DNA of 64,000 bases. Origin: Trissonchulus latispiculum (taxonomy: Eukaryota > Nematoda > Enoplea > Enoplida > Ironidae). Of the stretch, positions 56,601-64,000 are shown one piece after another; the stretch's first letter is position 1, and each line of letters begins with the position of its first letter. The notes under the pieces are model-generated. The model did no database searches, was not told the DNA's origin, and worked only from the letters and a program-made list of their open reading frames with translations. The position numbers and the translations under genes were made by a program. The stretch lies in the NCBI GenBank assembly GCA_030248195.1, contig JASAND010021340.1:62001-126000 (forward strand), in the 5' to 3' direction.

Positions 56601-56875
56601 ACTATTGCAACATTAGCTGTCAGTTTTACAAGATTTGTTTAGCACTGATGTTCCTACTTCATTTTTGTTTAATTTCAGAATTATGCATGCACTGGCCGCA
56701 GCTGGGATACTGTGCCAACTATCAAGTAATGTGGTTTTACAACCTATCGTCGGGCATGTGTGAAACATTTTACTGGAGCGGCTGCGGCGGCAACACGAAC
56801 AGGTTTCATTCATCCTATCTGTGCACACAACTTTGCGTGGATCAATACCTCTACAGAATTCCTGATCTAAATTGA
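50550..56875 (+). CDS. Secreted EGF/Kunitz mosaic protein, 11 exons, 567 aa (predicted gene span)
   Basis: Exons: 50550-50616, 50912-51085, 51212-51319, 52174-52317, 52739-52861, 53092-53217, 53815-54138, 54358-54594, 55921-55990, 56240-56373, 56679-56875. Total 1704 bases with no internal stop. All joins but one are phase 1, and all use GT-AG. The domain order is signal peptide, Kunitz, EGF, calcium-type EGF, EGF, calcium-type EGF, Kunitz, Thr/Ser/Pro linker, then three more Kunitz domains. Kunitz domains normally block serine proteases through the residue after the second Cys; here those are Asp, Gly, Arg, Leu and Ala, so only the third (exon 8) looks like a trypsin-type inhibitor. It is likely an extracellular matrix or secreted protein. 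No ortholog name is claimed. Introns carry three repeat insertions. Exon edges are predictions. Confidence 0.82.
50912..51085 (+). CDS. Exon 2: Kunitz domain 1
   Basis: The acceptor is TTTTAG at 50906-50911. Six Cys are spaced 10, 15, 7, 11 and 3, with QRWFFDP before the third Cys and a Phe at the canonical place before the fifth. The residue after Cys2 is Asp, unlike active trypsin inhibitors. The donor is after ATGAGTG, phase 1. Confidence 0.82.
51212..51319 (+). CDS. Exon 3: EGF-like domain
   Basis: Six Cys: C-D-N-C, SYC, then ICKCRRGF and GRC, with the C-x-C-x-x-G-F turn of EGF domains. Phase 1 on both sides; the acceptor is ATTATAG and the donor is GTATAT. Confidence 0.78.
51475..52147. 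mobile_element. MITE with an inverted CCCCACCAAACGGGG minisatellite
   Basis: The arms of about 90 bases (51480-51570 and 52020-52110) are inverted copies with AGTAAGCCACTAGAGGG, GGTGCTCCGACCACAATACG and ACATTCG-type words. The right end continues into GTGCAATTATGCACTCTTG. Inside, CCCCGTTTGGTGGGG appears about four times on the left in one orientation, and CCCCACCAAACGGGG about eight times on the right inverted. It lies in intron 3 of the EGF/Kunitz gene. Related ends are at 38610-38741. Confidence 0.82.
52174..52317 (+). CDS. Exon 4: calcium-binding-type EGF domain
   Basis: The split codon restores an Asp to give DINEC, the calcium-binding start. Then CDSHSICINTYGSYYCQC matches the Asn/Asp-hydroxylation consensus C-x-N-x4-Y-x-C. 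The last Cys is after SEAEN. The donor A|GTATTG keeps phase 1. The preceding intron holds the inverted-minisatellite MITE. Confidence 0.82.
52739..52861 (+). CDS. Exon 5: EGF-like domain
   Basis: Reads LCILCHPNATCINGHCRCMQGFAGNGRNC, a compact EGF fold with C-R-C and GFAGNG. Phase 1 on both sides. Confidence 0.8.
53092..53217 (+). CDS. Exon 6: calcium-binding-type EGF domain
   Basis: The split codon gives DIDEC, then CHRQAKCINTEGSHKCRC and GWAGNGYRC. The hydroxylation consensus is broken by His where Tyr or Phe is expected. Acceptor TTCTAG, donor A|GTAAAC. Confidence 0.82.
53516..53768. mobile_element. MITE with CTATTAGCAAGAGTA ends
   Basis: Forty-base inverted ends: CTATTAGCAAGAGTATATAA on the left and the complementary TATTATGTACTCTTGCTATTAG-type end on the right, each followed by a GACAAGCG-type block. 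It is 253 bases long, in intron 6 of the EGF/Kunitz gene. Part of another copy is at 38365-38490. Confidence 0.82.
53815..54138 (+). CDS. Exon 7: Kunitz domain 2 and Thr/Ser/Pro linker
   Basis: Six Cys are spaced 11, 16, 7, 12 and 3, with RRYYFDHAARRC and a late STCRKMC. Gly follows Cys2, and the usual Gly-Cys-Gly-Gly-Asn is replaced by NCNFTSSN, so the domain looks structural. About 45 residues rich in Thr, Ser, Pro and Met follow, a probable O-glycosylated spacer. The donor A|GTATGT is phase 1. The intron before it carries a MITE. Confidence 0.8.
54280..54365 (+). repeat. Tandem duplication containing a duplicated splice acceptor
   Basis: TTTTTGTAAATAATGCGTGCTTTCAG (54280-54306) recurs as TTATTTGTAAATGATATGTGCTTTCAG (54331-54357), each followed by (T/C)TAA(C/T)CCT. 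The unit is about 51 bases. The second acceptor fits exon 8; the first would add 51 bases but brings an in-frame stop (TCAATAAAGG context) and so is probably unused. Confidence 0.7.
54358..54594 (+). CDS. Exon 8: Kunitz domain 3 (Arg at the inhibitory position)
   Basis: Cys spacing 14, 16, 7, 12 and 3, with the hallmark GCGGNANNF. Arg-Arg follows Cys2, the only basic reactive-site residue among the five domains and therefore the best candidate for protease inhibition. About 20 residues of tail precede the donor G|GTAGTG, phase 1. Confidence 0.83.
54595..55920 (+). other. Intron 8 with GC-rich insertion
   Basis: The stretch 54640-55260 is much richer in G and C than its surroundings and contains GGCGGCCGCCCCTTAA, a long G run and GGATCC words. 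It looks like a mobile-element fragment, but no protein motif or terminal repeat identifies it. Confidence 0.45.
55921..55990 (+). CDS. Exon 9: first part of Kunitz domain 4
   Basis: C-FLPEDNGYR-C is the Cys1-x8-Cys2 start of a Kunitz domain, followed by Leu and a stretch rich in Ser, Glu, Pro and Gly. The donor AG|GTACGA is phase 2, the only non-phase-1 join in the gene. Confidence 0.72.
56240..56373 (+). CDS. Exon 10: second part of Kunitz domain 4
   Basis: Reads TRYFFDPVIGCQPFYYLGCGGN and ends YSCTKTC, the rest of the Kunitz fold. Joined to exon 9, the Cys2-Cys3 spacing is 20 instead of 15-16, an insertion in the binding loop side. Donor G|GTAATC, phase 1. Confidence 0.75.
56679..56875 (+). 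CDS. Exon 11: Kunitz domain 5 and stop
   Basis: Perfect canonical spacing 8, 15, 7, 12 and 3, with YWSGCGGNTNRF. Ala follows Cys2. Ends ...YRIPDLN with TGA at 56873-56875. The acceptor is TTTCAG, phase 1. Confidence 0.85.
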
Positions 56876-56913
56876 AACAATGGAATTTTTGTGACATTTT
56901 AATTGAAACAATA

Positions 56914-56919
56914 TTTATT
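56914..56919 (-). terminator. Polyadenylation signal of the TMEM26-like gene
   Basis: AATAAA on the minus strand, only 8 bases after the TMEM26-like stop. Cleavage would fall close to the stop codon of the convergent EGF/Kunitz gene. No AATAAA is seen on the plus strand between the genes. Confidence 0.6.
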
Positions 56920-56927
56920 TTGACATT

Positions 56928-57719
56928 CTACAAATCTAAATTATCAATTGAGTCCATGCTTTCTTTTCGTTGCTCTGACAGATCAGCTTCGCCAACACCT
57001 AAGCTGGACACTTCGTCTTCTGTCGCCAGTGTAGCACCATGCTTCTTGTTGGACGAGCTCTTCGTCTTCGAATCAACGTTTTTGGTAGCGGTAGTTTGAG
57101 ATATTTCTTTTTTTGAGGGGTTGATTTCACTGCTACCAGGAGCCAGTACTCCATTACCGTCTTCGTGGTCAGACTTAGGCTTTTTGTTCAACAAATTCGT
57201 GGAGGTTGAATTTTTCTTTCGTTTTCTTCTTCGAATTCTGTTCGGTCGTCGGAATCCCATGCAGATCACAATAAGACGATACAGTTGTACCAGCACTATT
57301 AGAGCATTTTTGCACACAAAGAAGACCAGCGTGTAATTGTGCACTCGATAGCTGACCATAAGATACAGTCTTAAACTCAGAAACGGTCCGTCCTGCAAAA
57401 GTACTGTAGAAATAATTCCCCAGACCGCACCAGAAGTACAGCGAGTTTTACAGCTGACACAAAGGGTGACGTCAGAATCCTCTACGTCTGTGTCGACGCT
57501 ACCTTCTTTCACTTTTGTAACCTGATTGCAATTTTGAGCCGATTCTTTCCGTAGCTTTTTCGCCTTATTTGGATGTTGGGCTGCAGCTTCCTCTGGTGAC
57601 CAACAGTGTCTTGCTTTCTGTCCTTTCGAAGTGGTTAGGATTAGTGGAAACTGAATCAAGCTGACCGACCACAGAGAAAGGACCACCATAGTTAGCTCCC
57701 TGCTGAGTCTAACTTCTAC
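56928..57719 (-). CDS. TMEM26-like membrane protein, terminal exon
   Basis: The last exon of a multipass membrane protein. The acceptor TTCGTTTCAG lies just right of 57719, and coding opens with VEVRLSRELT before the first internal Met (57689), phase 0. A hydrophobic start (MVVLSLWSVSLIQFPLILT) is followed by a charged loop with two CxxC-like Cys. Then come the most conserved segments: VWGIISTVLLQDGPFLSLRLYLM and VFFVCKNALIVLVQLYRLIVI, which match the TMEM26 family. The tail is strongly basic then Ser/Lys/Glu-rich and presumably cytosolic. Upstream exons should lie beyond 57720, but none could be joined with a correct phase. The function of TMEM26 proteins is poorly known. Confidence 0.68.
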   Translation of the reverse strand, partial: VEVRLSRELTMVVLSLWSVSLIQFPLILTTSKGQKARHCWSPEEAAAQHPNKAKKLRKESAQNCNQVTKVKEGSVDTDVEDSDVTLCVSCKTRCTSGAVWGIISTVLLQDGPFLSLRLYLMVSYRVHNYTLVFFVCKNALIVLVQLYRLIVICMGFRRPNRIRRRKRKKNSTSTNLLNKKPKSDHEDGNGVLAPGSSEINPSKKEISQTTATKNVDSKTKSSSNKKHGATLATEDEVSSLGVGEADLSEQRKESMDSIDNLDL

Positions 57720-57929
57720 CTGAAACGAATTATTAAGATAAAATTGGAATATAATAATAATTTCTGAAAACTTTATGTCAAATTCATTGAGTTTTCCCTT
57801 TACGTATGTTTTTCGCTTTCGCCAAAATGTAGCACGCCTCTAATGCTGCTCCAGAAAGCTCACACAACGCATTGCTTTAGTTCAGTTTTGAAAGAATCAT
57901 CAAGTGCATGAATATTAGGCCACTACAAC

Positions 57930-58399
57930 TAGTGTTTTGAACGGCCGGGAAGCTGGCGGCCGGCCCGGCTGAGTGTCTGGCCGTTTGGCCGCCGGCCGGC
58001 CGTTGGCCGTCTGGCCGTTCAGCCGCCGGCCGGTCGTTGGCCGGCGGCTGGCCGCCGGCTTAACACAAATATTTATAGTTAACACAACAATTTGAGCAGA
58101 GCAGCAAATGTTTACAAAACAAAACCAACGCTGAATGTGAACTTTTCCCAAATATATAAACTAAAAGCCGATTCCATTGCCTTTGTAATGCACAATGTAA
58201 ATATTTTGCAACTTTCTAGCTCAGATTGCCTTCAAACACTGAAGAATATGTCAGGCTAGCCGCCGGCCAGCCGGCAGCCGGCCGATCGGTGGGCGCCGGC
58301 CAAGAACGGCCAACGGCCGGCCGTTGGCGGGCGGCCAGCCGGTGGCATTTTTAGGCGGCCGGCCGCCGGCCGGTTGAACCCGGCCGTTCTAAAACACTA
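57930..58399. mobile_element. Second GGCCGGCC-rich hAT-type MITE
   Basis: The ends TAGTGTTTTGAACGGCCGGG and inverted CCCGGCCGTTCTAAAACACTA match those of the 11767-13185 element. GC-rich GGCCGGCGG tracts flank an AT core of about 220 bases. ACTACAAC occurs at both edges (57922-57929 and 58396-58403), but the right copy overlaps the last four bases of the terminal repeat, so the duplication is imperfect or the end has lost four bases. Confidence 0.8.
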
Positions 58400-59371
58400 C
58401 AACAGAACAGGAAGGAAGCTCCGAGAATAAATGTATTAGGGATTTAAATTGAGTTGCAAACTTTATTCATCTTTAACAACTTATTCAGGCTAATTGACCC
58501 GTGTCAAGATGAAACTGCCTTTTGATGCCTTCTGATCTACTAGTTTTTTGGAGCTTTTATTGATATAGGGCTTATTGGTCTTGGGGTTTTGTTTGTTTTT
58601 TGTAAATTTAGATTTTTTGTAAATTCCAAAAGTAAATTTTTTGTAAAGATTTAATTTATCACTATGTATGTGTAGTTAGATTTTTATATGGGAGTTCTTG
58701 TGGTGCTCGGGGTTCTTAACTCTTCGAAGAGATTTGATCCGTAACTACATATATCTAGTTTCAAATTTTAGTGTGGGTCTGGGGGCCCAATGGGCGAGAA
58801 AATTAATCCTTAGGTGGGGGAGCGGGGGAAAAGAAGGGGAAAGGAAAGGGAAAGGGTAAATTTGGGGGCCCAGGGTTCAGCGCAAAGTTAGACAAATATT
58901 GAATGGAAACGGGTTGGATCAAACAATGTTGAGAGTAAAAGTAATATATACGAAATAAAGTGAATGAAAACGCAGGGGAATAAATAAAAAATAAATAAAA
59001 GTAATTTAATTATATATATAAATTTATATTGTTGGGTGGGGGTGGTGGGGAGATATGGGGTGGGGGCGGACCGCGCAACTGTAGTTTGTTGTGCCTAGTT
59101 GGTTGTGGGGGGGGGAGGATGAAATTAAAAATTTAAAATTTTAAAAAATTTTAAAAAAAATTTTATTTTGGGGGGGGGGGGGGGGAAATTTGGGCGGGGG
59201 GGGGGGGGGGGGGTATGTTGGGCTGGGGTGGGGGGGGGGGTTTTCATTGTGGCTTGTAGTGTAGGGATGAATATGCAAATTATCCCCAGTTACTTCAGTG
59301 TTTCTATATTAACTTCCTTGTTCGTGTTGTCTGTTTATGTTGGCAGCTTACCTGCCTGTATTGATTGAGAA
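58400..59371. other. Spacer with extreme G-runs
   Basis: No gene. From 59035 to 59240 the plus strand is dominated by G tracts, with runs of about 15-19 G near 59168-59213. Sequencing and assembly are least reliable here. A frame at 59168-59368 is a poly-Gly artefact. Confidence 0.55.
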
Positions 59372-59760
59372 TGTCATACGTGTCTGTCAGCCATTCGCTG
59401 GTTGTTATTGTTGGTGGCGCTGTATGTCTCCCTAAGCCCCGCCTACCTGGGGGGTCTCTTCAAATTTCTCTCAGTCTATTCAGTCTGGTGTTTGCTTTCG
59501 TCTAGAAAGGCTGCCTTTACAGGCTTGCCTCAGTTCACCGCTTGGGTACGTTTACGCTCCCCTATGCTATACTGGTAAGTCCACCTTAGTGTTAGTTAGT
59601 CTGTTTGTTGGTTGTATGTCTTGTGTGTTTGGATTGATTGTCTGTTCGGGCTTACGCCCACGTTTGTATGTATGCTTCTTATTAAATCTTTAATTAACAG
59701 TCTTCTGTTATAATGGTAGCTAGGTTAGTTGGTAAGCCTAGGTAGGTTGGATCTACAACA
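59372..59760 (+). repeat. Probable 5' LTR of an LTR retroelement
   Basis: Begins TGTCATACGTG and ends ATCTACAACA, giving TG...CA edges. It contains a polyadenylation-like ATTAAA at about 59682. A primer-site-like TGGCGAGGCTTCCCC follows at 59774. No second LTR is within the window, so the call rests on edges and primer site only. Confidence 0.6.
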
Positions 59761-60840
59761 ACTACAACTATTTTGGCGAGGCTTCCCCGGCCTGGCTCCT
59801 GACAGCCAGGCGCGTTATCTATTGCGTGCAGAACCCCCGACAATTACTTGTCGGGTAGCCAGTTGATAAGAAGAGTATGCTGTTGGTACGGTTTACACCG
59901 TTTCCTGTGCCGTATTCAACGGGCCTTCCATCAATTGCGCTACATTAGTCTGCCAGGGTGGAAACTGGTGGTAGCCCTCTCAGTTTCTGCTATTATTTTG
60001 GAGGTTTGCGTAAGTTTTTGGAATTTTTTTCCTGTATGGTGAAGCATTTTACCTTTACAGGTAAAAGTCCTAATCGCTTACGCGAACTGATCCTGTGATC
60101 TCCTACCTATTGGTGCTATCGCCATCTGCCTAGACCAATTACTTGGTCTTTTTCATCAGCCAATGTCTACGTACAGCATCGCCGTGCTTGGGGCCAACTG
60201 ATCTGCACATGCTTGGCCTTACGCCTCAATAACTTTTAATGTACAATTGTTCTGAGTTTTTATGTAGTGCATATGTGCGTCTAATAATATTTGCTTTTCT
60301 TTTTCATCCTTTTTAGGTTTAACATTTTATGATTTGTGGCGGAGTTACCTCCAATTTCCACTACATTTCAGAATGATTAGAACCTTGATCCATGTCAGAA
60401 GAAAAGTAAGATGCGAAGAAGAATCCATCTCCAAGAATGCCAAGCATCTGGCTGCACCGTACGTGCACGCGGCTGAAGAAAAAGGCCATTAGCCAAGAAG
60501 CGTACAACGTGGGCAGAACCCAAGGGTGCTCGACCCGTTATTGCGTGGGTTTACTCCAACTCGTCCTCGAACTGGTCTACTACAAGGAACGACGTTGCAG
60601 CCGTGTCGTCCACAATTTAGGTCGTTACCGACCAGTTCAATTTAGGCCCATTAGGCCACCGGCGACCTTGACTGATCAAAATATGACCTATTACTTTACG
60701 TCGTCCTGCCAACCTATAACTCTGCTTTGCTTCTGTTGTGTTCGGCACTTGCTTTACAGCACACGTGCTTGACGGGCATCGACCGACCAGTACGTCAACA
60801 AACATTGTCAGCCCTGTGAATCTGGGCTACGTGACCGACC

Positions 60841-61043
60841 AGTTACCTGGTACGGGTGACATCATTCGATACCTGGATTTTGGGATTCACCAGTTACCTG
60901 GTGCGGAAGATTTTTATTTCGTACCTGGACTCTGCGACCAACCAGTTACCTGGTACGGGTGATGTCGCAACGTACCTGAACCCTGGAAGAAACCATTTAC
61001 ATGGTTCGGTGGGTCCCGTCATGCCAGAATGTATCAGCCATTG
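60841..61043 (+). repeat. 51-bp tandem repeats coding QLPG-type units
   Basis: CAGTTACCTGGTRCGGRWGA-like starts occur at 60840, 60891 and 60943, and a diverged one at 60993, about 51 bases apart, which equals 17 codons. The first two read QLPGTGDIIRYLDFGIH and QLPGAEDFYFVPGLCDQ in one frame; the third needs a frame shift. Confidence 0.7.
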
Positions 61044-63776
61044 CCGAGCCTCATCTTCAATCTTCAATGGGCAATCACAACGGTCAGGGTGGAATTTTCT
61101 ACGCTGGCTTTGGTGATCCCCCGTGAAGCTTTCATGGGGTCAGCGGTCTATGATCATCAAACCTTCCATTACTGGCGTTTAATTGGTAATTCGGGTGACG
61201 TTGAGGACTATTTTGGTCAACTTTTACGATCAGTTTTTCCCAGGTATGGACCTGGAACTTGACCTGGGTTCATAATTTGGTCCCCGGTGGGCCCATTTAA
61301 TAATTTGGTTTAATGGACACTGTCGGGTGATCGCCGCTTTTATGTGATCCATTAAGCCCGTTTGGCCTATAGACGAGTTCGTCACAACCCCGGTCGTGCA
61401 TTTTCTCCAAACACTTCGGTGGGGCCTGTACCCTCCGTGTCACCGAACGTTCCATAAATCGAGGCACCAACAACGGACTATCTATGTACTGCGTGCCAGG
61501 GAGCAGCGACCCTACTTCAACGAGACCTGGGTGATTCGTCCGCCATGTCTGTGGCTGTGCATTCCTTCCGACCCAGGTGCCCTTTGATCCAATCTGTGCA
61601 CCCCCTCCCCTTTTATCTATGGGACAGTATTCATATTGTGGGGCTGTGGTCTGAACTGTTGATTCGGCTTGTTGCTGGTGAGCAATCCGATCGTGTCTGA
61701 TCTCAATCGATCGTGACTTTCCCAGCAACAAAGCCTTGTCACTTCAGGGCAACTCTGGTGGTTGACATAAGGGTATATGGTGAGGTGGTAAATCGGGTGA
61801 TTTGGCAATAAACTGAACTTTGAAAATGGGAATAACGGCCCATCGGTGGACCAGCCACAGACCTTCATGACGTGAACTCTATCTTCATGGTCCCGCTGGT
61901 CATAAATAAAGTCAATGTCATAAACCCGGCGAGGTTTACACCTCTGCCATCCCATGTCCATCAAAGACGGACACTCAGTGGTGGGTCCTTCCCACTGCGG
62001 GTTTTCCCTCGGTCTGGAACTGGAAGCACCTATGCTTGTGGCACCCAGTCGCGGTTTAAGTGGCGACGAATACCAGGACCCATGCAGGACAGTAAAAGCT
62101 TTAAGCATGGACCTGCGTTATGGCTTTTCTTTTCGTCATACTGTCATCCGGTATGTTCTGTTCGCAATGACCACCGCTGTCAGGGCAAGCAACGGAAGAA
62201 GCGTCAACGCCGACTGAACAATTGCCTACCTACGGACAAGCATTCATTTATCCGGTGACCTTAACGATCAGAATCGATCTCTTCAGCGTCGGTAGAACTT
62301 TCTACCTCGCCTACGAAGCCGTCAAAGTTTCGCTCCTCGAACTCGATTGGGGTTCAGGTGTCGTTCATGCGGATTAGTCCGGCTCTCCAGCTTACACTCC
62401 AGAATCATGTTCGGCGGGCCCTGTATTCGTTGCGGAGGCTAGTGCTGCGAAATCGGGGAAATCCCGGTCTCGTGACACGAGCCCTGGGGACCGGCCAATG
62501 AGGCGAAAACAGTCAACGAGCCTTTACAGGCTAATCAGCAACTGTCAACCAATAAGTCGCGGTTCCATGACAGGTTATCGTTAAACTAATCCTGAGTCTA
62601 TCAAACCGCAATTAATGGTAACGACATTTCTTCGATTTCTTTTTCAACTTCTACATCATCACCTCTATTCCTGGACCCAGACGACTTTCTTGCCTTTATG
62701 TTGCGAGCCTGTTAGGATAACCTCGTTGATGCCCTTTCCGAATGCCGTAAGAAAAAACAGAAGCCGGAGCGATTGGCTCTGAGTCCAAAGGAACCCACGA
62801 ATTTTGCGATGCAACATTTGGTGGTCCGCATGAACGAAATCGAAGCGATATTGGTACCGTTTTGACGTGACCAAAAGGCTTTACAGCCACAATCGAGCGC
62901 TGCTTGAGCGATTCTGCGATGGCAATTTAAGTTAATGATGACTTACTGCCAATGTCATCAGCTCCAATTGGAATAACTCCAGTACCAGTACAGTATGGAC
63001 CACCAGCCCGAATCATTAACTGACATGAGTGCCGTTCTTCTGCTGGTATCGGGATTATTCTACAGCGAAATCAAGGGACTAGTGGAGGTTCAAAGATCGA
63101 TAATGCTGTGTCTACGATTCCGGCAACCGATGTAAGCAACTTATGACGATCCTAAGTCGGTGCCACCTGTCCTTGCTTATGAAGAATCTGAACAAGGCAA
63201 TGCTTGTAAGTGGGGTACCGAATCTTCAGCAGGATCTTCGCAGTGTGATGATTTCTGGTCTGGCCTGGGAGTCTCGATCCGCTAGCGTGAGGGGTACTTG
63301 GAGCGCTAGGGGTGGTCGTTTGACCTTAGACCGAGATTAGGCGATGCCTCCGTTCGTTACGTTGAGGTTGCTTCGTCAATCCTGTGTGCGAGGGATTGGA
63401 TTTCCCTGGGCAGGAGTGCGGTGTCCCTTTACAGGGTAAAGGATTTTTACGGCCTTGCTGCGATCTTCTTTGCTGTTTTATTCTATCCCGAAGATAACTA
63501 TGCTGCTGTAATATGAAAGGGCGTCTCATGGGGCAGCTACACAGCTCTAAAAGAAGACGGCCGTCTGACATCGCCTATGATCGTGAGTAGGTTCCACTCC
63601 TACTCCTTTCATCATCTCAGCCAGCTCTTCGGCCACCTACCGATTCGTTCGTTGTGGTCCATTGGCGGTGGTGTGGGCCACTGATAGCCCATTATGACTG
63701 GAAGAGGTGGACGTCGTAACCGCTCGGTCTTTTTCTCAGGCATTTCGCCATTGATTCGGTAACCACAACACCAGCT

Positions 63777-64000
63777 ATGGTCCAACGCCGTTTAGGCACT
63801 GACAACGTTATCGCGGGGATGCTTCGGGCAACCACTCCGTGGGGTAGTCGGCGGACGATTTCCACGCCGCGTACCGGCCGACCAACGGAGAGAAGCCGTA
63901 CGGGATTGAGCAAATCGACGATTTCGTTAAGCGTTGGTGATTCTGAAGCTGAAAACAACAACCAGAATATTTGCTTTTCGATCCTTGGACGATTGTGGTC
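63777..64000 (+). CDS. Open frame running past the window end
   Basis: Starts MVQRRLGTDNVIAGML and stays open for 74 codons to the window edge. It is Arg/Thr/Ser-rich, with RSRTGLSKSTISLSVGDSEAENN. It could be the start of gag in the LTR element, but no domain is visible in what is present. Confidence 0.35.
   Translation, partial: MVQRRLGTDNVIAGMLRATTPWGSRRTISTPRTGRPTERSRTGLSKSTISLSVGDSEAENNNQNICFSILGRLW

Larger units (their letters stand above)
59761..64000 (+). mobile_element. Internal region of an LTR-type element, running off the window
   Basis: After the primer-site-like sequence (59774-59788) the base composition becomes balanced, with many short CG and GGTAC/ACCTGG words, unlike the AT-rich window. 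No frame exceeds 165 codons. Protein-like stretches appear in changing frames, such as SESISSASVELSTSPTKPSK near 62270 and DALSECRKKKQKPERLAL near 62730, as in a decayed gag or long leader. No RT or integrase motif is visible. Confidence 0.45.

Noticed and set aside
57815..57885. Possible upstream TMEM26-like exon on the minus strand (LCELSGAALEACYILAKAKN-like)
   Set aside because: Its only donor is phase 1 while the next exon starts in phase 0, and no acceptor is convincing.

Overview
This is eukaryotic, metazoan DNA: AT-rich, with phase-compatible introns, a rhodopsin-family receptor, an EGF/Kunitz mosaic secreted protein and a TMEM26-like membrane protein, all in a dense bed of transposable elements. 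The gene set and element types suit an invertebrate. A nematode-like genome is possible, but nothing in the sequence proves a clade. No rRNA, tRNA, CRISPR array or prokaryotic operon was seen.

Host genes are few. A complete uninterrupted sex-peptide/myoinhibitory-peptide-receptor-like GPCR lies at 24372-25685 (+). An 11-exon secreted gene with five Kunitz and four EGF-type domains spans 50550-56875 (+). The last exon of a TMEM26-like gene (56928-57719, -) meets it tail to tail, with only 52 bases between the two stop codons.

The rest is mostly mobile DNA, much of it nested and datable from target duplications. From left to right: a fold-back repeat (5550-6110) and a better copy of it (9215-9895) inside a larger terminal-inverted-repeat element (8665-10372). 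A GGCCGGCC-rich hAT-type element with an 8-bp duplication (11767-13185) is split by a miniature BEL/Pao derivative with two LTRs, a primer site and an intact ORF (11997-13121). A second hAT-type element (17824-23678) is split by a full-length LINE with an intact endonuclease-RT-RNase H ORF (18735-23109). Then come a dead CR1/Jockey-like LINE (26600-29300, -), an LTR retroelement with gag and protease (31923-36668, -) cut by a Mutator-like element with a 9-bp duplication (31127-31922), and a giant palindromic element (37724-39405) carrying a chimeric MITE at its centre. After these lie a Ty3/gypsy integrase-LTR remnant (40325-41145, +), another fold-back (41449-42195), a PHD-finger-ORF1 LINE (42263-46260, -), a MITE with a 28-bp perfect palindrome (46268-46662) and a gag-only LTR element (47524-48817, -).

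The right edge (59372-64000) changes to balanced base composition. It looks like the 5' LTR, primer site and a very long leader or gag region of another LTR element that runs off the window. The large gaps between elements (1-5549, 6111-8664, 13194-17823) hold nothing recognisable.
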